Shown piece after piece: positions 23,908 to 34,478 of a stretch of DNA of 64,000 bases (position 1 is its first letter; each line of letters begins with the position of its first letter). The DNA comes from Butyrivibrio sp. (GTDB lineage Bacteria > Bacillota > Clostridia > Lachnospirales > Lachnospiraceae): the NCBI GenBank assembly GCA_015056625.1, contig SVFY01000010.1, positions 771-64,770 of the forward strand, given 5' to 3'. The notes beneath the pieces were generated by a model. The model searched no databases, was not told where the DNA came from, and worked only from the letters and a program-made list of their open reading frames with translations. The position numbers were made by a program, and so were the translations under genes.

Positions 23908-26472
23908 ATGAGTATTATTGACAAGATCATAGGAACACATTCAGAGAGAGAGCTTCGCCGCATCAAGGGATTAGTTGATTCCATCGAGGGAATGAGAGAT
24001 CAGATGCAGGCTCTTTCTGACGAGGAACTGCGTGGCAAGACAGAGGAGTTCAAGAAAAGGCTCTCTGAGGGTGAGACCTTAGATGACATTTTGCCAGAAG
24101 CTTATGCTGTAGTTCGTGAGGCTGGTAAGAGAGTTCTTGGAATGGAGCACTTCAGGGTGCAGCTCATTGGTGGAATCATTCTTCACCAGGGCCGTATCGC
24201 TGAGATGAGAACTGGTGAAGGTAAGACCCTTGTGGCTACACTCCCTTCATATCTTAACGCTCTTGCAGGAAAGGGTGTTCACGTTGTCACAGTTAACGAT
24301 TACCTGGCTAAGCGTGATGCTGATCAGATGGGCCAGATCCATGAGTTCCTTGGACTTAAGGTTGGCTGCGTTCTTAACAGCATGAACTCTGATGAGAGAA
24401 GAGCAGCCTACAACTGCGATATCACATATGTTACCAACAACGAACTGGGATTTGATTACCTTCGTGACAACATGGCCATCTATAAAGAGCAGTGCGTTTT
24501 AAGAGGCCTTAACTACTGTATCATCGACGAGGTAGACTCGATCCTTATCGACGAAGCCAGAACACCTCTTATCATTTCCGGTCAGTCAGACAAGTCCACC
24601 AAACTCTATGAGGCCTGCGATATCCTTGCCAAGCAGATGACAAGGGGAGAGGATATGGAGGAGCTCACCAAGATGGATGCCATCATGGGTGTAGAGCGTG
24701 AGGAGACTGGTGACTTCATCGTCAATGAAAAAGACAAGATCGTCAACCTTACAGAGCAGGGCGTTGCCAAGGTTGAGAGATTCTTCCGAATAGAGAATCT
24801 TGCTGATCCTGAGAACCTTGAGATCCAGCACAACATCATCCTGGCTCTTCGCGCCAACAACCTGATGCAGAAGGATCACGACTATATCGTTAAGGATGAT
24901 GAGGTACTTATCGTTGATGAGTTCACAGGTCGTGTTATGCCAGGCCGTAGATATTCAGACGGTCTTCACCAGGCTATCGAGGCCAAGGAGCACGTTAAGG
25001 TTAAAAGAGAGAGCAAGACTCTTGCAACTATCACCTTCCAGAACTTCTTTAACAAGTTTGACAAGAAGTGTGGTATGACAGGTACCGCTCTTACAGAGGA
25101 GCAGGAGTTCAGAGAGATCTACGGAATGGACGTTATCACCATTCCTACCAATAAGCCTGTAATCCGTAAGGATCTTCAGGATGCTGTTTACAAGACAAGA
25201 AAAGAAAAACTGAACGCCATCTGCGATGCTGTTGAGGCAGCTCATGCAAAGGGCCAGCCTGTTCTTGTAGGTACCATCACCATCGAGGCATCTGAAGAGC
25301 TTTCAAGGATGCTCAGAAAGAGAAATATCCAGCATCAGGTCCTTAATGCCAAGTTCCATGAGATGGAAGCTGAGATCGTAGCAGAGGCAGGAAGACATGG
25401 CGCTGTAACCATCGCCACCAACATGGCTGGTCGTGGTACTGATATCAAGCTTGACGACGAGGCAAGAGAGGCTGGTGGCCTTAAGATCATTGGTACTGAG
25501 AGACATGAGAGCAGACGTATCGACAATCAGCTCCGTGGTCGTTCAGGTCGTCAGGGAGATCCTGGTGAATCCAAATTCTACTTATCACTTGAAGATAACC
25601 TCATGAGACTGTTTGGTTCAGAGAGGCTTATCTCCATGTTCAATGCCCTTCATATTCCTGAGGGACAGGAAATTGAGCACTCATCTCTTTCAAGAGCTAT
25701 CGAATCAGCTCAGAAGAAGATTGAGTCCAACAACTATGCAATCCGTAAGAATCTGCTTGAGTATGACCAGGTCAACAACGAGCAGAGAGAGATCATCTAT
25801 GCAGAGCGTAAGAGAGTTCTTAACGGTGAGTCAATGCGTGATTCCATCTATAAGATGATCACTGATATAGTTGAGTCTTCAGTAGACACAGTTATCGGCG
25901 AAGAGAACAATGCTGACAACTGGAACCTTGCTGAGCTCAATGAGATCCTTCTTCCTACAGTTCCTTTAAAGAAGATCAACAGAGGCAGGATTGAGAACCT
26001 TACCAAGTCAGGCATCAAGCAGCAGCTCAAGGAAGAGGCAGTCAAGCTATACGAGGCTAAAGAGGCTGAGTTCCCAGAGCCTGAGACCATCCGTGAGATT
26101 GAACGTGTCATCCTACTTAAGGTCATCGACAGAAAGTGGATGGATCACATCGACGATATGGATCAGCTTCGTCAGGGTATTGGACTTCAGGCATATGGTC
26201 AGAGAGATCCTAAGCTTGAGTACAAGCTTGAAGGTTATGAGATGTTCGATGACATGACAAGGAACATCGAAGAGGACACAGTAAGACTTCTTTTCCATGT
26301 ACATATTGAAGAGAGAGTCGAGCGTGAACAGGTTGCCAAGGTTACAGGTACCAACAAGGACGATAGCGTAGCCAAGGCTCCCATCAAGAGAGTTGAGGCC
26401 AAGGTTTACCCCAACGATCCATGTCCATGCGGAAGTGGTAAGAAGTTCAAGAATTGCCACGGTAAGGTCTGA
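23908..26472 (+). CDS. secA: preprotein translocase ATPase SecA
   Basis: The 854-residue motor that drives secretory proteins through SecYEG. Motor domain 1 has MRTGEGKT (Walker A, about residue 103) and [21 protein letters not shown]; the preprotein cross-linking region and motor domain 2 ([21 protein letters not shown]) follow; the C-terminus has the zinc-binding SEC-C tail [16 protein letters not shown] use ATG 23908 with site aggag; an upstream in-frame start at 23884 lacks one. Next gene is prfB, a common secA-prfB pairing in Firmicutes. Confidence 0.97.
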   Translation: MSIIDKIIGTHSERELRRIKGLVDSIEGMRDQMQALSDEELRGKTEEFKKRLSEGETLDDILPEAYAVVREAGKRVLGMEHFRVQLIGGIILHQGRIAEMRTGEGKTLVATLPSYLNALAGKGVHVVTVNDYLAKRDADQMGQIHEFLGLKVGCVLNSMNSDERRAAYNCDITYVTNNELGFDYLRDNMAIYKEQCVLRGLNYCIIDEVDSILIDEARTPLIISGQSDKSTKLYEACDILAKQMTRGEDMEELTKMDAIMGVEREETGDFIVNEKDKIVNLTEQGVAKVERFFRIENLADPENLEIQHNIILALRANNLMQKDHDYIVKDDEVLIVDEFTGRVMPGRRYSDGLHQAIEAKEHVKVKRESKTLATITFQNFFNKFDKKCGMTGTALTEEQEFREIYGMDVITIPTNKPVIRKDLQDAVYKTRKEKLNAICDAVEAAHAKGQPVLVGTITIEASEELSRMLRKRNIQHQVLNAKFHEMEAEIVAEAGRHGAVTIATNMAGRGTDIKLDDEAREAGGLKIIGTERHESRRIDNQLRGRSGRQGDPGESKFYLSLEDNLMRLFGSERLISMFNALHIPEGQEIEHSSLSRAIESAQKKIESNNYAIRKNLLEYDQVNNEQREIIYAERKRVLNGESMRDSIYKMITDIVESSVDTVIGEENNADNWNLAELNEILLPTVPLKKINRGRIENLTKSGIKQQLKEEAVKLYEAKEAEFPEPETIREIERVILLKVIDRKWMDHIDDMDQLRQGIGLQAYGQRDPKLEYKLEGYEMFDDMTRNIEEDTVRLLFHVHIEERVEREQVAKVTGTNKDDSVAKAPIKRVEAKVYPNDPCPCGSGKKFKNCHGKV

Positions 26473-26530
26473 CAGGCCTTGTGGCGCAGCATATACAGTA
26501 ATATCAAGAAGTGTTAGATAGGAGTTTTAA

Positions 26531-27673
26531 ATGGTAGTTTTAGATCAGATGAAGGTTGAGATCCAGGGCCTTAAGGGAACCCTTGACGAGGTTACAGCAT
26601 CTCTTGACCTTGATTCTAAGAAAAAGATAATTGAAGAGCTCTCCAGAGAGATGGAGGAGCCAGGTTTTTGGGACAACGCAGAGAAGGCCAACAAAAAGAC
26701 CAAGGACCTTAAGAACATGCAGGATCTGGTTGCAGATATTGAGAGTTTAAACAGCCAGTACGGCGATATCATCGATCTTATCGATATGCAGAACGCAGAG
26801 GGGGTAGATGATGAGGATATGGCTGCTGAGATCAGATCAGAGCTTGATGAGTTTGAGAATAAACTTGAGAATATCCGTATCAGTAATCTTCTTAATGGAC
26901 CATATGACAAGAATGATGTTATCCTTCGTCTCAACGCAGGCGCAGGCGGAACAGAGGCTTGTGACTGGGCAAGCATGCTCTATCGTATGTACACAAGATG
27001 GGCAGAGAGAAAGGGCTTTTCAATTGAAACCCTTGACCTTCTTGACGGCGACGAAGCTGGTATCAAGTCAGTTGCTTTCCAGATTTCAGGAACCAACGCT
27101 TATGGCCTTTTAAAGTCAGAGCACGGCGTTCACAGACTTGTCCGCATCAGCCCATTCAACGCTCAGGCCAAGAGACAGACATCCTTTGTATCCTGTGACG
27201 TAATGCCAGATATCGAAGAGGACATTGACATCGAGATCAATCCTGATGACCTCAGGGTAGACACATACAGATCCAGTGGTGCTGGTGGACAGCACATCAA
27301 CAAGACATCATCTGCTGTCAGGATCACACATATACCGACAGGTGTTGTAGTTGCCTGCCAGAATGAACGTTCACAGTTCCAGAACAAGGACAAGGCTATG
27401 CAGATGCTCAAGGCTAAGCTCTTTATCATGAAGCAGGAAGAGCAGGCTGCGATGCTTTCAGGTATCAGAGGAGAGGTTAAGGATAACGCCTGGGGCAGCC
27501 AGATCCGTTCTTATGTCCTTCAGCCTTACACTATGGTCAATGACACAAGAACCGGATTTAAGTCATCTAACGCTGACGGTGTACTTGACGGTGACCTTGA
27601 TCCATTTATCAATGCATATCTCAAGTGGCTGGCAACAGGCGGCAAGCCAGTTGGAGACACATCTGAGGAGTAA
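26531..27673 (+). CDS. prfB: peptide chain release factor 2, without programmed frameshift
   Basis: The 380-residue RF2 that ends translation at UGA and UAA. The peptidyl-hydrolysis GGQ motif is in SSGAGGQHINKTSSAVR, and the stop-codon-reading region lies upstream. In most bacteria prfB needs a +1 shift at CTTTGAC near codon 25; here codons 25-26 read CTT GAC (26603-26608), so the frame is continuous and autoregulation by frameshift is lost. Ribosome site ataggag precedes ATG 26531. Sits 58 bp after secA. Confidence 0.95.
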   Translation: MVVLDQMKVEIQGLKGTLDEVTASLDLDSKKKIIEELSREMEEPGFWDNAEKANKKTKDLKNMQDLVADIESLNSQYGDIIDLIDMQNAEGVDDEDMAAEIRSELDEFENKLENIRISNLLNGPYDKNDVILRLNAGAGGTEACDWASMLYRMYTRWAERKGFSIETLDLLDGDEAGIKSVAFQISGTNAYGLLKSEHGVHRLVRISPFNAQAKRQTSFVSCDVMPDIEEDIDIEINPDDLRVDTYRSSGAGGQHINKTSSAVRITHIPTGVVVACQNERSQFQNKDKAMQMLKAKLFIMKQEEQAAMLSGIRGEVKDNAWGSQIRSYVLQPYTMVNDTRTGFKSSNADGVLDGDLDPFINAYLKWLATGGKPVGDTSEE

Positions 27674-27694
27674 GCACAGTCTTGGGGGACTGCT

Positions 27695-28783
27695 ATGAGA
27701 CTTATTGATGGTGTTAAAGACCTAGTGGCGTTATACCACGACTATAAGACAATGAACAAGGATGAAAAGGCCGATTTCTATCAGGCTAAGTGCGACTACT
27801 ACCAAAAGTATGTAGAGCTGAGCCTGATAGCTGGATGCTTTTCATCCATTGCTTATATTATTTCTGATTATCTTTTAAATGGTTCATATATGCCCACACT
27901 GATCCCCAGGTTCTCAATCCTGGGATTCATGGTAATCTTCTTTGTGGTGACTCACTTTTTCAGGAACCGCGCAGTGACGGTATTTATGGACTATTTTCTT
28001 GGCCATGCCATGGTGATCGCCACCATCTGGGCCATTTATCATCTGGAGGTCAAGATCCATGCCAGTGAAGGTTTCATCATCATGAACCTTATCTGGATCA
28101 CCATTGGATTTGCGTCAAAACCAAGAGAGACTATTTTTTCCACGCTGTTCTTTCTTTTTGAGATCCTCGTTACTAATTCCTTTAACCATTATCCGAACCT
28201 GGATATCATATTTGCCCTTGAGATTCCCTGTGGCCTTGCTGTAATCATGTCACACTATCTTCTTATGCTGTTTTTCCTTGACCACTACAGAGTTAAGCAG
28301 AAACTTGAAAAGGCAATGGTGACGGATCCTCTGACTCAGGTTTACAACAGGTACCTTCTTGAAAGCATCGTTTACAAGAACACCCTGAAGGATACAGGGG
28401 ATGGGCAGCAGGTTGCTATGGCAATGCTTGATATTGATTACTTCAAAAAGATCAACGACGAGCATGGACACTACACTGGTGACCTGACTCTTTTGTACAT
28501 CGGACAAAAGCTCACAGAAAAAACAAGTGAAGATGACTATGTTATCCGCTACGGCGGCGAGGAATTTGTCATAATCTTTAAAAGCTGCGATGCCAATGAG
28601 GCTTACAGGCGCATGGAGCAGTTCAGGAAGGAAATTGAAAATTCCAACGATATGCCTGTTCCATTTACTATTTCAGTTGGTGTTTCCAACTACAACGGGG
28701 ATTATTCCAAAACTATCCAAAACGTTGATGCGGCTCTTTATCAGGCCAAGAACAGCGGCCGCAACAAGGTTGTTTTGGTGTAA
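27695..28783 (+). CDS. membrane diguanylate cyclase
   Basis: A 362-residue protein with six or so predicted membrane helices in the first 200 residues, lacking a large sensory loop, and a C-terminal GGDEF domain. The active site reads IRYGGEEF (functional GGEEF variant) with DPLTQVYNRYLLE at the start of the domain. The RxxD inhibitory site is not present (SEDD at the equivalent place). Sensor input is unknown; the membrane part resembles the 5TM/6TM families of integral DGC sensors. It may be co-transcribed with prfB (21 bp gap) and with the lipoprotein that follows. Confidence 0.85.
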   Translation: MRLIDGVKDLVALYHDYKTMNKDEKADFYQAKCDYYQKYVELSLIAGCFSSIAYIISDYLLNGSYMPTLIPRFSILGFMVIFFVVTHFFRNRAVTVFMDYFLGHAMVIATIWAIYHLEVKIHASEGFIIMNLIWITIGFASKPRETIFSTLFFLFEILVTNSFNHYPNLDIIFALEIPCGLAVIMSHYLLMLFFLDHYRVKQKLEKAMVTDPLTQVYNRYLLESIVYKNTLKDTGDGQQVAMAMLDIDYFKKINDEHGHYTGDLTLLYIGQKLTEKTSEDDYVIRYGGEEFVIIFKSCDANEAYRRMEQFRKEIENSNDMPVPFTISVGVSNYNGDYSKTIQNVDAALYQAKNSGRNKVVLV

Positions 28784-28816
28784 GGAAGGCTGTATCGGTA
28801 TTTTTTGAGGTTATAA

Positions 28817-29866
28817 ATGTCAGGGAAAAGAATAATTGCAGGGGCGCTGTGTGTGCTCCTTATCCTTACTGTTATAGGCTGCGGCCAGAAAGAAAATGCA
28901 TCTGGCGCCTCCTATGACGGAAAAGAATATATAAAGATGTCGGAGTTGACAGAGGCTGGCCTTGATATGGATAAGGCTGGCGAGGAAAAAGAGCTTTTGA
29001 TGAGCCTTGATCTGTCCCTGAGTGTTCCGACCTATATAACGAAGATCGGTGACACCTGGTTTATCGTGGACTGCTACCACAACAAGGTCATCTACTCAGA
29101 CAGCCTTGATACTCCTATCCAGGCCTGGAACATCATGTGCGACGAGGTTATACAGCCTCACACATTGGCCAGTGACGGGACAGTGTTCCTTGTGGATGAT
29201 ACGGAAAACAACAGGGTACTTGTTTATGAGAGATGGAACGACAAGTTCTTAAACACCCAGGTGTTTAGCGACATTGGAAATCGCCCTCACTATTCAGTTT
29301 ATGATGAAGGAACCAAAACCTTTTATGTGTGGAGCTCTGAGTCGGGAGAAATGTACTGCTTCAGGCGCCCGGATGACTCAACACGCCTCTACCTTACAGA
29401 TGTAAGGAAGGTTGACGAGCTCTCAAGTACTTACGTCAGGTCCTTTACCATAATTGATGGGGATATCTATTTTGTCTCGGGACTTTCTGCAGATGGCTCT
29501 GCACCAAGGATACTGGTGTGCGACCTTGACAGCTTCAAGGTTAAAAAGAGCTATAAAGTGCCGGATGAGATTGCAGGAATGGTGCAGATGATGAAGATCG
29601 AGGACATGTTCTATATCACCATTTCAACGGATATAACAGGCAATCAGGACTATGCAACCATGATCCGGACAAAGAGCCTAAACGACCTTTCAGAGGGCGA
29701 GTACGAGGATATTTATTCAGAATATTTTATCGGTGGTGGAACACCCTACAATATCTCCCGGGTTGAGGATACATACTTCCTTACGGAGCACCGCCTTATT
29801 GATCATCAGATATGGAGCTTTAACGTTGAAGACGGCCAAATAGTAAATGTACAGACAGTATTTTAA
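28817..29866 (+). CDS. lipoprotein with propeller-like repeats, function unknown
   Basis: A 349-residue surface lipoprotein, lipobox LTVIGC (Cys about residue 22). The rest contains strands with DTWFIVDCYHNKVIYSD, LASDGTVFLVDDTENNRVL and DTYFLTEHRLIDHQIWSF patterns reminiscent of beta-propeller blades, but no catalytic motif. It lies between a diguanylate cyclase and a glycosyltransferase in the same direction, suggesting but not proving a role in surface or polysaccharide traits. Confidence 0.7.
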   Translation: MSGKRIIAGALCVLLILTVIGCGQKENASGASYDGKEYIKMSELTEAGLDMDKAGEEKELLMSLDLSLSVPTYITKIGDTWFIVDCYHNKVIYSDSLDTPIQAWNIMCDEVIQPHTLASDGTVFLVDDTENNRVLVYERWNDKFLNTQVFSDIGNRPHYSVYDEGTKTFYVWSSESGEMYCFRRPDDSTRLYLTDVRKVDELSSTYVRSFTIIDGDIYFVSGLSADGSAPRILVCDLDSFKVKKSYKVPDEIAGMVQMMKIEDMFYITISTDITGNQDYATMIRTKSLNDLSEGEYEDIYSEYFIGGGTPYNISRVEDTYFLTEHRLIDHQIWSFNVEDGQIVNVQTVF

Positions 29867-29893
29867 AAACTATCTGACAAGCAGGAGGTAAAC

Positions 29894-30913
29894 ATGGTTA
29901 CCATCAGTCTTTGCATGATCGTTAAAAATGAACAGGAGAACCTTCCAAAGTGTCTTGATAGTATTAAGGACATAGTAGATGAGATGATCATTGTGGACAC
30001 GGGCTCTACTGATAGGACCAAGGAGATCGCGGCATCCTATGGTGCCAAGGTCTTTGATTTTACCTGGACAGGGGATTTCTCTGAGGCCAGAAACTTTTCT
30101 TTTTCCAAGGCCAGCTGTGACTACATATATTCTGCCGATGCAGATGAGGAGCTGGATGAGGACAACAGGAAAAGATTCCTTGATCTTAAGAAAAAAGATC
30201 TTGAAGAGCTTGGAATCGATATTGTCCAGATGTACTACTGCAATCAGCTTAGCTACAGGACTGTTTACAACTTTGACAGGGAGCTTCGCCCGAAGCTCTT
30301 TAGGAGAGTCCGCCCCTTTACCTGGGAGGATCCGATCCATGAGCAGGTGGTGCTTGAGCCTGTTGTTGTAAACAGCGACATAGAGATAATCCACAGGCCA
30401 AAGGAGAGCCACGCCGGCCGTGATCTTGAGTCCTTCAGAAGGGCGATAAACGGCGGAAGAAGGCTTTCAAAGAGGCTCCACAGCATGTATGCCAGGGAGC
30501 TGTTTATGGCAGGTACTGACGAAGACTTTATTCTGGCAAAAGATTTTTTTGCAGGATCCACTCTGGATACCTTAAGAGACCTTGATGAGATCAAGGAGGC
30601 GTCCTGCGTTCTGGCTCACATCGCCATTTTGGAAAATGATCCCCACAGTCTTTTGAAGTACGCTTTAAAGGACGCCATCTCCGAGATGAGCAGTGAGATG
30701 TGCTACGAGCTGGGGGATTACTACTTCGGCAGGGACGACATAGACGAGGCTATCGTTTGGTACTATAATGCTGCTTATGAATGCAGCAGCATCATTGATG
30801 CTAAAAAGAGCGGATCCTTCCCAAGGCTTGCGCTTGCCAAGTGTTACAGGAAGCTTGGAAATGAGGAACAGGCCCTTGACTACGAGAGGGAAGCATCTGA
30901 ATTAGAAGAATAA
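29894..30913 (+). CDS. family 2 glycosyltransferase with TPR-like C-terminus
   Basis: A 339-residue protein. Residues 1-100 form a GT2 nucleotide-sugar domain (ISLCMIVKNEQENL, VDTGSTDRT, and the DxD-like YSADADEELDED). Residues about 180-339 are helical with TPR-like pairs (AIVWYYNAAYE, ARLALAKCYRKLG). Similar proteins include the SunS/lantibiotic-glycosyltransferase branch, which modifies proteins or peptides. Here it is next to TrkA rather than a bacteriocin gene, so the acceptor is unknown. RBS aggaggt. Confidence 0.82.
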   Translation: MVTISLCMIVKNEQENLPKCLDSIKDIVDEMIIVDTGSTDRTKEIAASYGAKVFDFTWTGDFSEARNFSFSKASCDYIYSADADEELDEDNRKRFLDLKKKDLEELGIDIVQMYYCNQLSYRTVYNFDRELRPKLFRRVRPFTWEDPIHEQVVLEPVVVNSDIEIIHRPKESHAGRDLESFRRAINGGRRLSKRLHSMYARELFMAGTDEDFILAKDFFAGSTLDTLRDLDEIKEASCVLAHIAILENDPHSLLKYALKDAISEMSSEMCYELGDYYFGRDDIDEAIVWYYNAAYECSSIIDAKKSGSFPRLALAKCYRKLGNEEQALDYEREASELEE

Positions 30914-30931
30914 CTATTTTGGAGGAAATAT

Positions 30932-32293
30932 ATGCGTATCATAGTTGTAGGCTGCGGTAACGTAGGACTTACTCTTACGGAGCAGCTTAGCAAAGAGGGA
31001 CATAACATTACCGTAATTGAGGAAAAGAGTAGTGTTGTCCAGTCAGCAGTCAATAATCTGGATGTTCTGGGAATCGTGGGAAACGGTGCCAGTTACTCCA
31101 TCATGAAGGATGCAGGTATCGACAAGGCGGATCTTATGATCGCAGTGACAGATTCTGATGAGCTGAACCTTCTTTGCTGCCTTATTGCGAAAAAAGCTGG
31201 TAACTGCCACACCATCGCCAGAGTTCGTAATCCTGTCTACAAAAAAGAGATCAACTTCATCAAAGAGGAGCTTGGTCTTTCTATGGTAATAAATCCAGAG
31301 GAGGCAGCAGCTACCGAGGCTGGCAGACTGTTAAAGCTCCCTTCAGCAACCAAGATCGAGACCTTTGCAAGAGGAAGAGCTGAGCTTGTAAGACTTGTGA
31401 TCGATGAAAATTCAAGGCTTAAAGACCTTGCTCTTAAAGATATTCCTTCAGACCTTAAAAAGCACGTTGTCATCGCTGTTGTAACAAGAGGCAACGATGT
31501 GTTCATCCCTGATGGAAGCTTTATCTTAAGGGCCGGAGATGAGATCACCATAATAGGTTCAAGCAAGAACACTGTTAACTTCTTTAAAAAGCTGGGTCTT
31601 CCATCAGCCAAGGTTCACTCCACCATCATCATTGGCGGCGGCGAGACTGGCTACTACCTTGCAATGCAGCTTATAGCCCTTGGTATCAAGGTTACGATCT
31701 TTGACAAGGATTCTGTAAGATGCAAGGAGCTTACAGAGCTTCTTCCACAGGCCCTGGTCATCAACGGGGATGGAACTGACAAGGACATGCTCCTTGAGGA
31801 AGGTGTCATGAGCACCGAGTCCTTCGTATCCCTTACAAACCTTGATGAAGAGAACATCATGCTCTCAATGTATGTAAAGAGCATCAACCCCAAGGCCAAG
31901 CTCATTACCAAGGTCCACAGAGTTAACTACGGCGAGATCATCGGATCTCTTGGAATAGGCAGTATCATTTACCCCAAGAACATCACTGCAGACAGGATTG
32001 TTCAGTTCGTCCGCGGAATGTCTGTATCCAAGGAAAACAATATTGAAACTCTCTATAAGCTCAATGATGACAGAGTTGAGGCTCTTGAGTTTATTGTTAA
32101 GTACGGAAGCCCTATTATTGGAGTTCCTCTTGCCAAGCTAAAGCTCAAAAAGGGTATCCTCATTGCCTGCATCAATCACTATGGTGAGATCATTTCCCCA
32201 ACTGGTGAAAGCGTTATAAGAGACAGGGATTCTGTCATTGTTGTTACGACCCAGACAGGACTAAATGATATAAACGACGTTTTGGAGGGTTAA
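30932..32293 (+). CDS. trkA: potassium-uptake regulatory subunit TrkA
   Basis: The 453-residue cytoplasmic NAD-binding gate of the Trk/Ktr potassium transporter. Two RCK-N/RCK-C units are visible: N-terminal VVGCGNVGLTL (Rossmann loop) and a second IIGGGETGYYL near residue 232, each followed by a TrkA-C domain. The TrkH channel gene starts one base after its stop. NADH or NAD+ and possibly c-di-AMP binding are expected for the family but were not checked. Confidence 0.95.
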   Translation: MRIIVVGCGNVGLTLTEQLSKEGHNITVIEEKSSVVQSAVNNLDVLGIVGNGASYSIMKDAGIDKADLMIAVTDSDELNLLCCLIAKKAGNCHTIARVRNPVYKKEINFIKEELGLSMVINPEEAAATEAGRLLKLPSATKIETFARGRAELVRLVIDENSRLKDLALKDIPSDLKKHVVIAVVTRGNDVFIPDGSFILRAGDEITIIGSSKNTVNFFKKLGLPSAKVHSTIIIGGGETGYYLAMQLIALGIKVTIFDKDSVRCKELTELLPQALVINGDGTDKDMLLEEGVMSTESFVSLTNLDEENIMLSMYVKSINPKAKLITKVHRVNYGEIIGSLGIGSIIYPKNITADRIVQFVRGMSVSKENNIETLYKLNDDRVEALEFIVKYGSPIIGVPLAKLKLKKGILIACINHYGEIISPTGESVIRDRDSVIVVTTQTGLNDINDVLEG

Positions 32294-32294
32294 A

Positions 32295-33740
32295 ATGAAC
32301 TATTCAATGGTAAGATACGTGCTGCTTAGACTCATTGGAGTCATGGGTGCACTTATGGTGCTCCCGCTTATCGTGGCACTTATATATAGCGAGTATGACA
32401 GTGCTGTATGTTTTTTTATCCTGGCAGCAGTCTTTGCTCTGACAGGTTATCTTGGAACATTAAAAAAGCCGGCTAACACTGTTATGTTCGCCAAGGAAGG
32501 CTTTGCTATCACAGCAGTTGCCTGGATCTTCATGAGTCTTGTTGGCGCTATTCCCTTTGTTGCTACAGGTACCATACCTAACTATATCGATGCCTGCTTT
32601 GAGACTGTATCAGGCTTTACTACTACAGGAGGCAGTATCCTGACTGCAGTAGATGGAATGGAAAAGAGTGTGCAGTTTTGGCGTACATTCACCCACTGGA
32701 TAGGTGGTATGGGAGTTCTGGTGTTCCTTATTGCAGTTGTTCCCATGGCTGATGGCTACAGCATGCACCTTATGAGAGCTGAGTCTCCCGGACCTGTTGT
32801 AGGTAAGATCGTTCCCAAGGTAAAAGATACTGCAAAGATCCTCTACATGATCTATCTGGCAATAACAGTTGTTGAGATCATCTGCCTTAGGCTTACAGGT
32901 ATTTCCCTATATGAGGCTGTGACGCTTACCTTCTCAACTGTTGGTACAGGAGGATTTTCAGTAACTAACAGCGGCATTGGAGGCTATTCGATCCTTACTC
33001 AGGCTGTGATTACCCTGTTCATGGCACTTTGCGGCGTAAACTTTACCGTGTATTATTTCCTCATTCAGAGAAAGCCTAAAGAGGCTTTTGCCATCGATGA
33101 GGTTAAGTTTTATTTTGGAACACTTCTGATCTCTTCAATACTTATCAGCATCAATATATACAGAGCCGGGGCAGTAGAGGGCTATGGACAGTCTTTCCAC
33201 CATTCACTGTTTGCTGTTGCATCCATCATGACTACTACGGGCTTTGGTACGTTGGACTTTGATAAATGGCCTGAGTTTTCAAGAGTTCTTTTAATGGGGC
33301 TTGCTCTTGTGGGAGCCTGTGCTGGTTCTACAGGCGGCGGATTTAAGTTTTCAAGGGCCCTTATCGTCATTAGAAATGCAAGGAACGAACTGAACTTCCT
33401 TGTGCATCCAAAGGCCGTAAAAAGGGTTTATTTGGACGGACACGTGGTAGAGGGTACAACAGTTAAGTCTGTATCTGCCTATCTGTGCCTTTACGTGGTT
33501 ACACTGCTTGCATCATCTTTGCTTGTATCTTTAGATAATTTTGATTTTCAGACAACTATCACAGCGGTCATTGCGACCCTGAATAATATCGGACCAGGAC
33601 TTGGTATGGTAGGACCAATGGGAAACTACTCAGAATTTTCTTATCTGTCTAAAATTGTCCTTATGTTTGATATGCTAGCTGGCAGGCTGGAACTTCTGCC
33701 TATATTTATTGTCATAAAACCAAAAACATGGAAACGATAA
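32295..33740 (+). CDS. trkH: Trk-type potassium transporter channel subunit TrkH
   Basis: A 481-residue membrane protein with about ten TM helices and four pore-loop segments, such as SGFTTTGGS, STVGTGGFS, TTGFGTLDF and NNIGPGLG, the TrkH/KtrB selectivity filters. It imports K+ with TrkA as gate. ATG 32295 immediately follows trkA, ribosome site ggagggt. Length and pore signature are fully consistent with TrkH. Confidence 0.95.
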   Translation: MNYSMVRYVLLRLIGVMGALMVLPLIVALIYSEYDSAVCFFILAAVFALTGYLGTLKKPANTVMFAKEGFAITAVAWIFMSLVGAIPFVATGTIPNYIDACFETVSGFTTTGGSILTAVDGMEKSVQFWRTFTHWIGGMGVLVFLIAVVPMADGYSMHLMRAESPGPVVGKIVPKVKDTAKILYMIYLAITVVEIICLRLTGISLYEAVTLTFSTVGTGGFSVTNSGIGGYSILTQAVITLFMALCGVNFTVYYFLIQRKPKEAFAIDEVKFYFGTLLISSILISINIYRAGAVEGYGQSFHHSLFAVASIMTTTGFGTLDFDKWPEFSRVLLMGLALVGACAGSTGGGFKFSRALIVIRNARNELNFLVHPKAVKRVYLDGHVVEGTTVKSVSAYLCLYVVTLLASSLLVSLDNFDFQTTITAVIATLNNIGPGLGMVGPMGNYSEFSYLSKIVLMFDMLAGRLELLPIFIVIKPKTWKR

Positions 33741-33780
33741 TAAATATAAAAATTTTATAAACTAAATATAAAAAAATGAG

Positions 33781-33810
33781 TTGAAATTTGTGTCCAAATT
33801 GTGATAAGAT
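33781..33810 (+). promoter_or_regulatory. promoter before the small secreted protein
   Basis: TTGAAA (33781-33786), 18-nt spacer, TAAGAT (33805-33810). A hairpin follows directly (33816-33847). Confidence 0.5.
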
Positions 33811-33815
33811 TGAAA

Positions 33816-33847
33816 TCGGTTGTAGCGAAAACGATTTCGTAAACCGG
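33816..33847 (+). other. 5'-leader stem-loop
   Basis: CGGTT/AACCG and GCGAAA/TTTCGT stack around an ACGA loop in the transcript start region. It could be an operator or an mRNA 5' stabiliser. Confidence 0.4.
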
Positions 33848-33885
33848 TTATAAGAGAGAAAGAGTAATTAAGGCGGATATTTATC

Positions 33886-34455
33886 ATGACAACTGTAAGA
33901 ATGAAAGTTCTTGCTTTCCTTACTGTTTTCGTGACTGTATGCTCGATAATTGCTGTAGCTGCTTTTGGCGGCTCAGGGGACATAAATGCCAATGGTAAAC
34001 TGTACATTGCAACGACAGATGAGTTTGACGGAATGATCCGTGGCGAGGAGGATATTCCTGGAGCCGATGTTATGGGATCCAAGCGTCTGTCGCAGAATGT
34101 CACAGTTACCAATGAGAACGGGACATTATCAGTTGGCGGAACAGTTATCAAGAACCAGGATCCTTTTTATCCTGGAACATATATAGTTAGTTTTTCCAAT
34201 AATTCCATTTTATCTTCAAGGGCTGTTGTTGAGGTCAGAATGAAGGTAGCTAAGGGAGATACAGTTTACGTACTGGTTGGAGACAAGGAAAAGGGATATA
34301 GCGAATATACCTCTGTGGTAGCAGACAGGGACAATGCAATTTCTTTTGAGACCAATGTCCTTCAGGACTACACCTTGTCCACAACAGACATCATAGGAGC
34401 TCAGGAGGCGATGGCCTGTGTATTATCTTCAGAATCTGAGCTTTTAGGAGACTGA
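33886..34455 (+). CDS. exported or membrane-anchored protein of unknown function
   Basis: A 189-residue protein I do not recognise. The first 27 residues are a hydrophobic export signal (VLAFLTVFVTVCSIIAVAAF). The rest is predicted mostly beta with a strand-rich stretch (LSVGGTVIKNQ, SRAVVEVRMKVAKG, DTVYVLVGDKEKGYSEYTSV) that looks like an immunoglobulin- or jelly-roll-like domain. It has its own promoter and stands alone between trkH and the minus-strand TraX gene. Ribosome site aggcgg. Confidence 0.65.
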   Translation: MTTVRMKVLAFLTVFVTVCSIIAVAAFGGSGDINANGKLYIATTDEFDGMIRGEEDIPGADVMGSKRLSQNVTVTNENGTLSVGGTVIKNQDPFYPGTYIVSFSNNSILSSRAVVEVRMKVAKGDTVYVLVGDKEKGYSEYTSVVADRDNAISFETNVLQDYTLSTTDIIGAQEAMACVLSSESELLGD

Positions 34456-34478
34456 TAATAAGGATGTGCAAGATGGCA

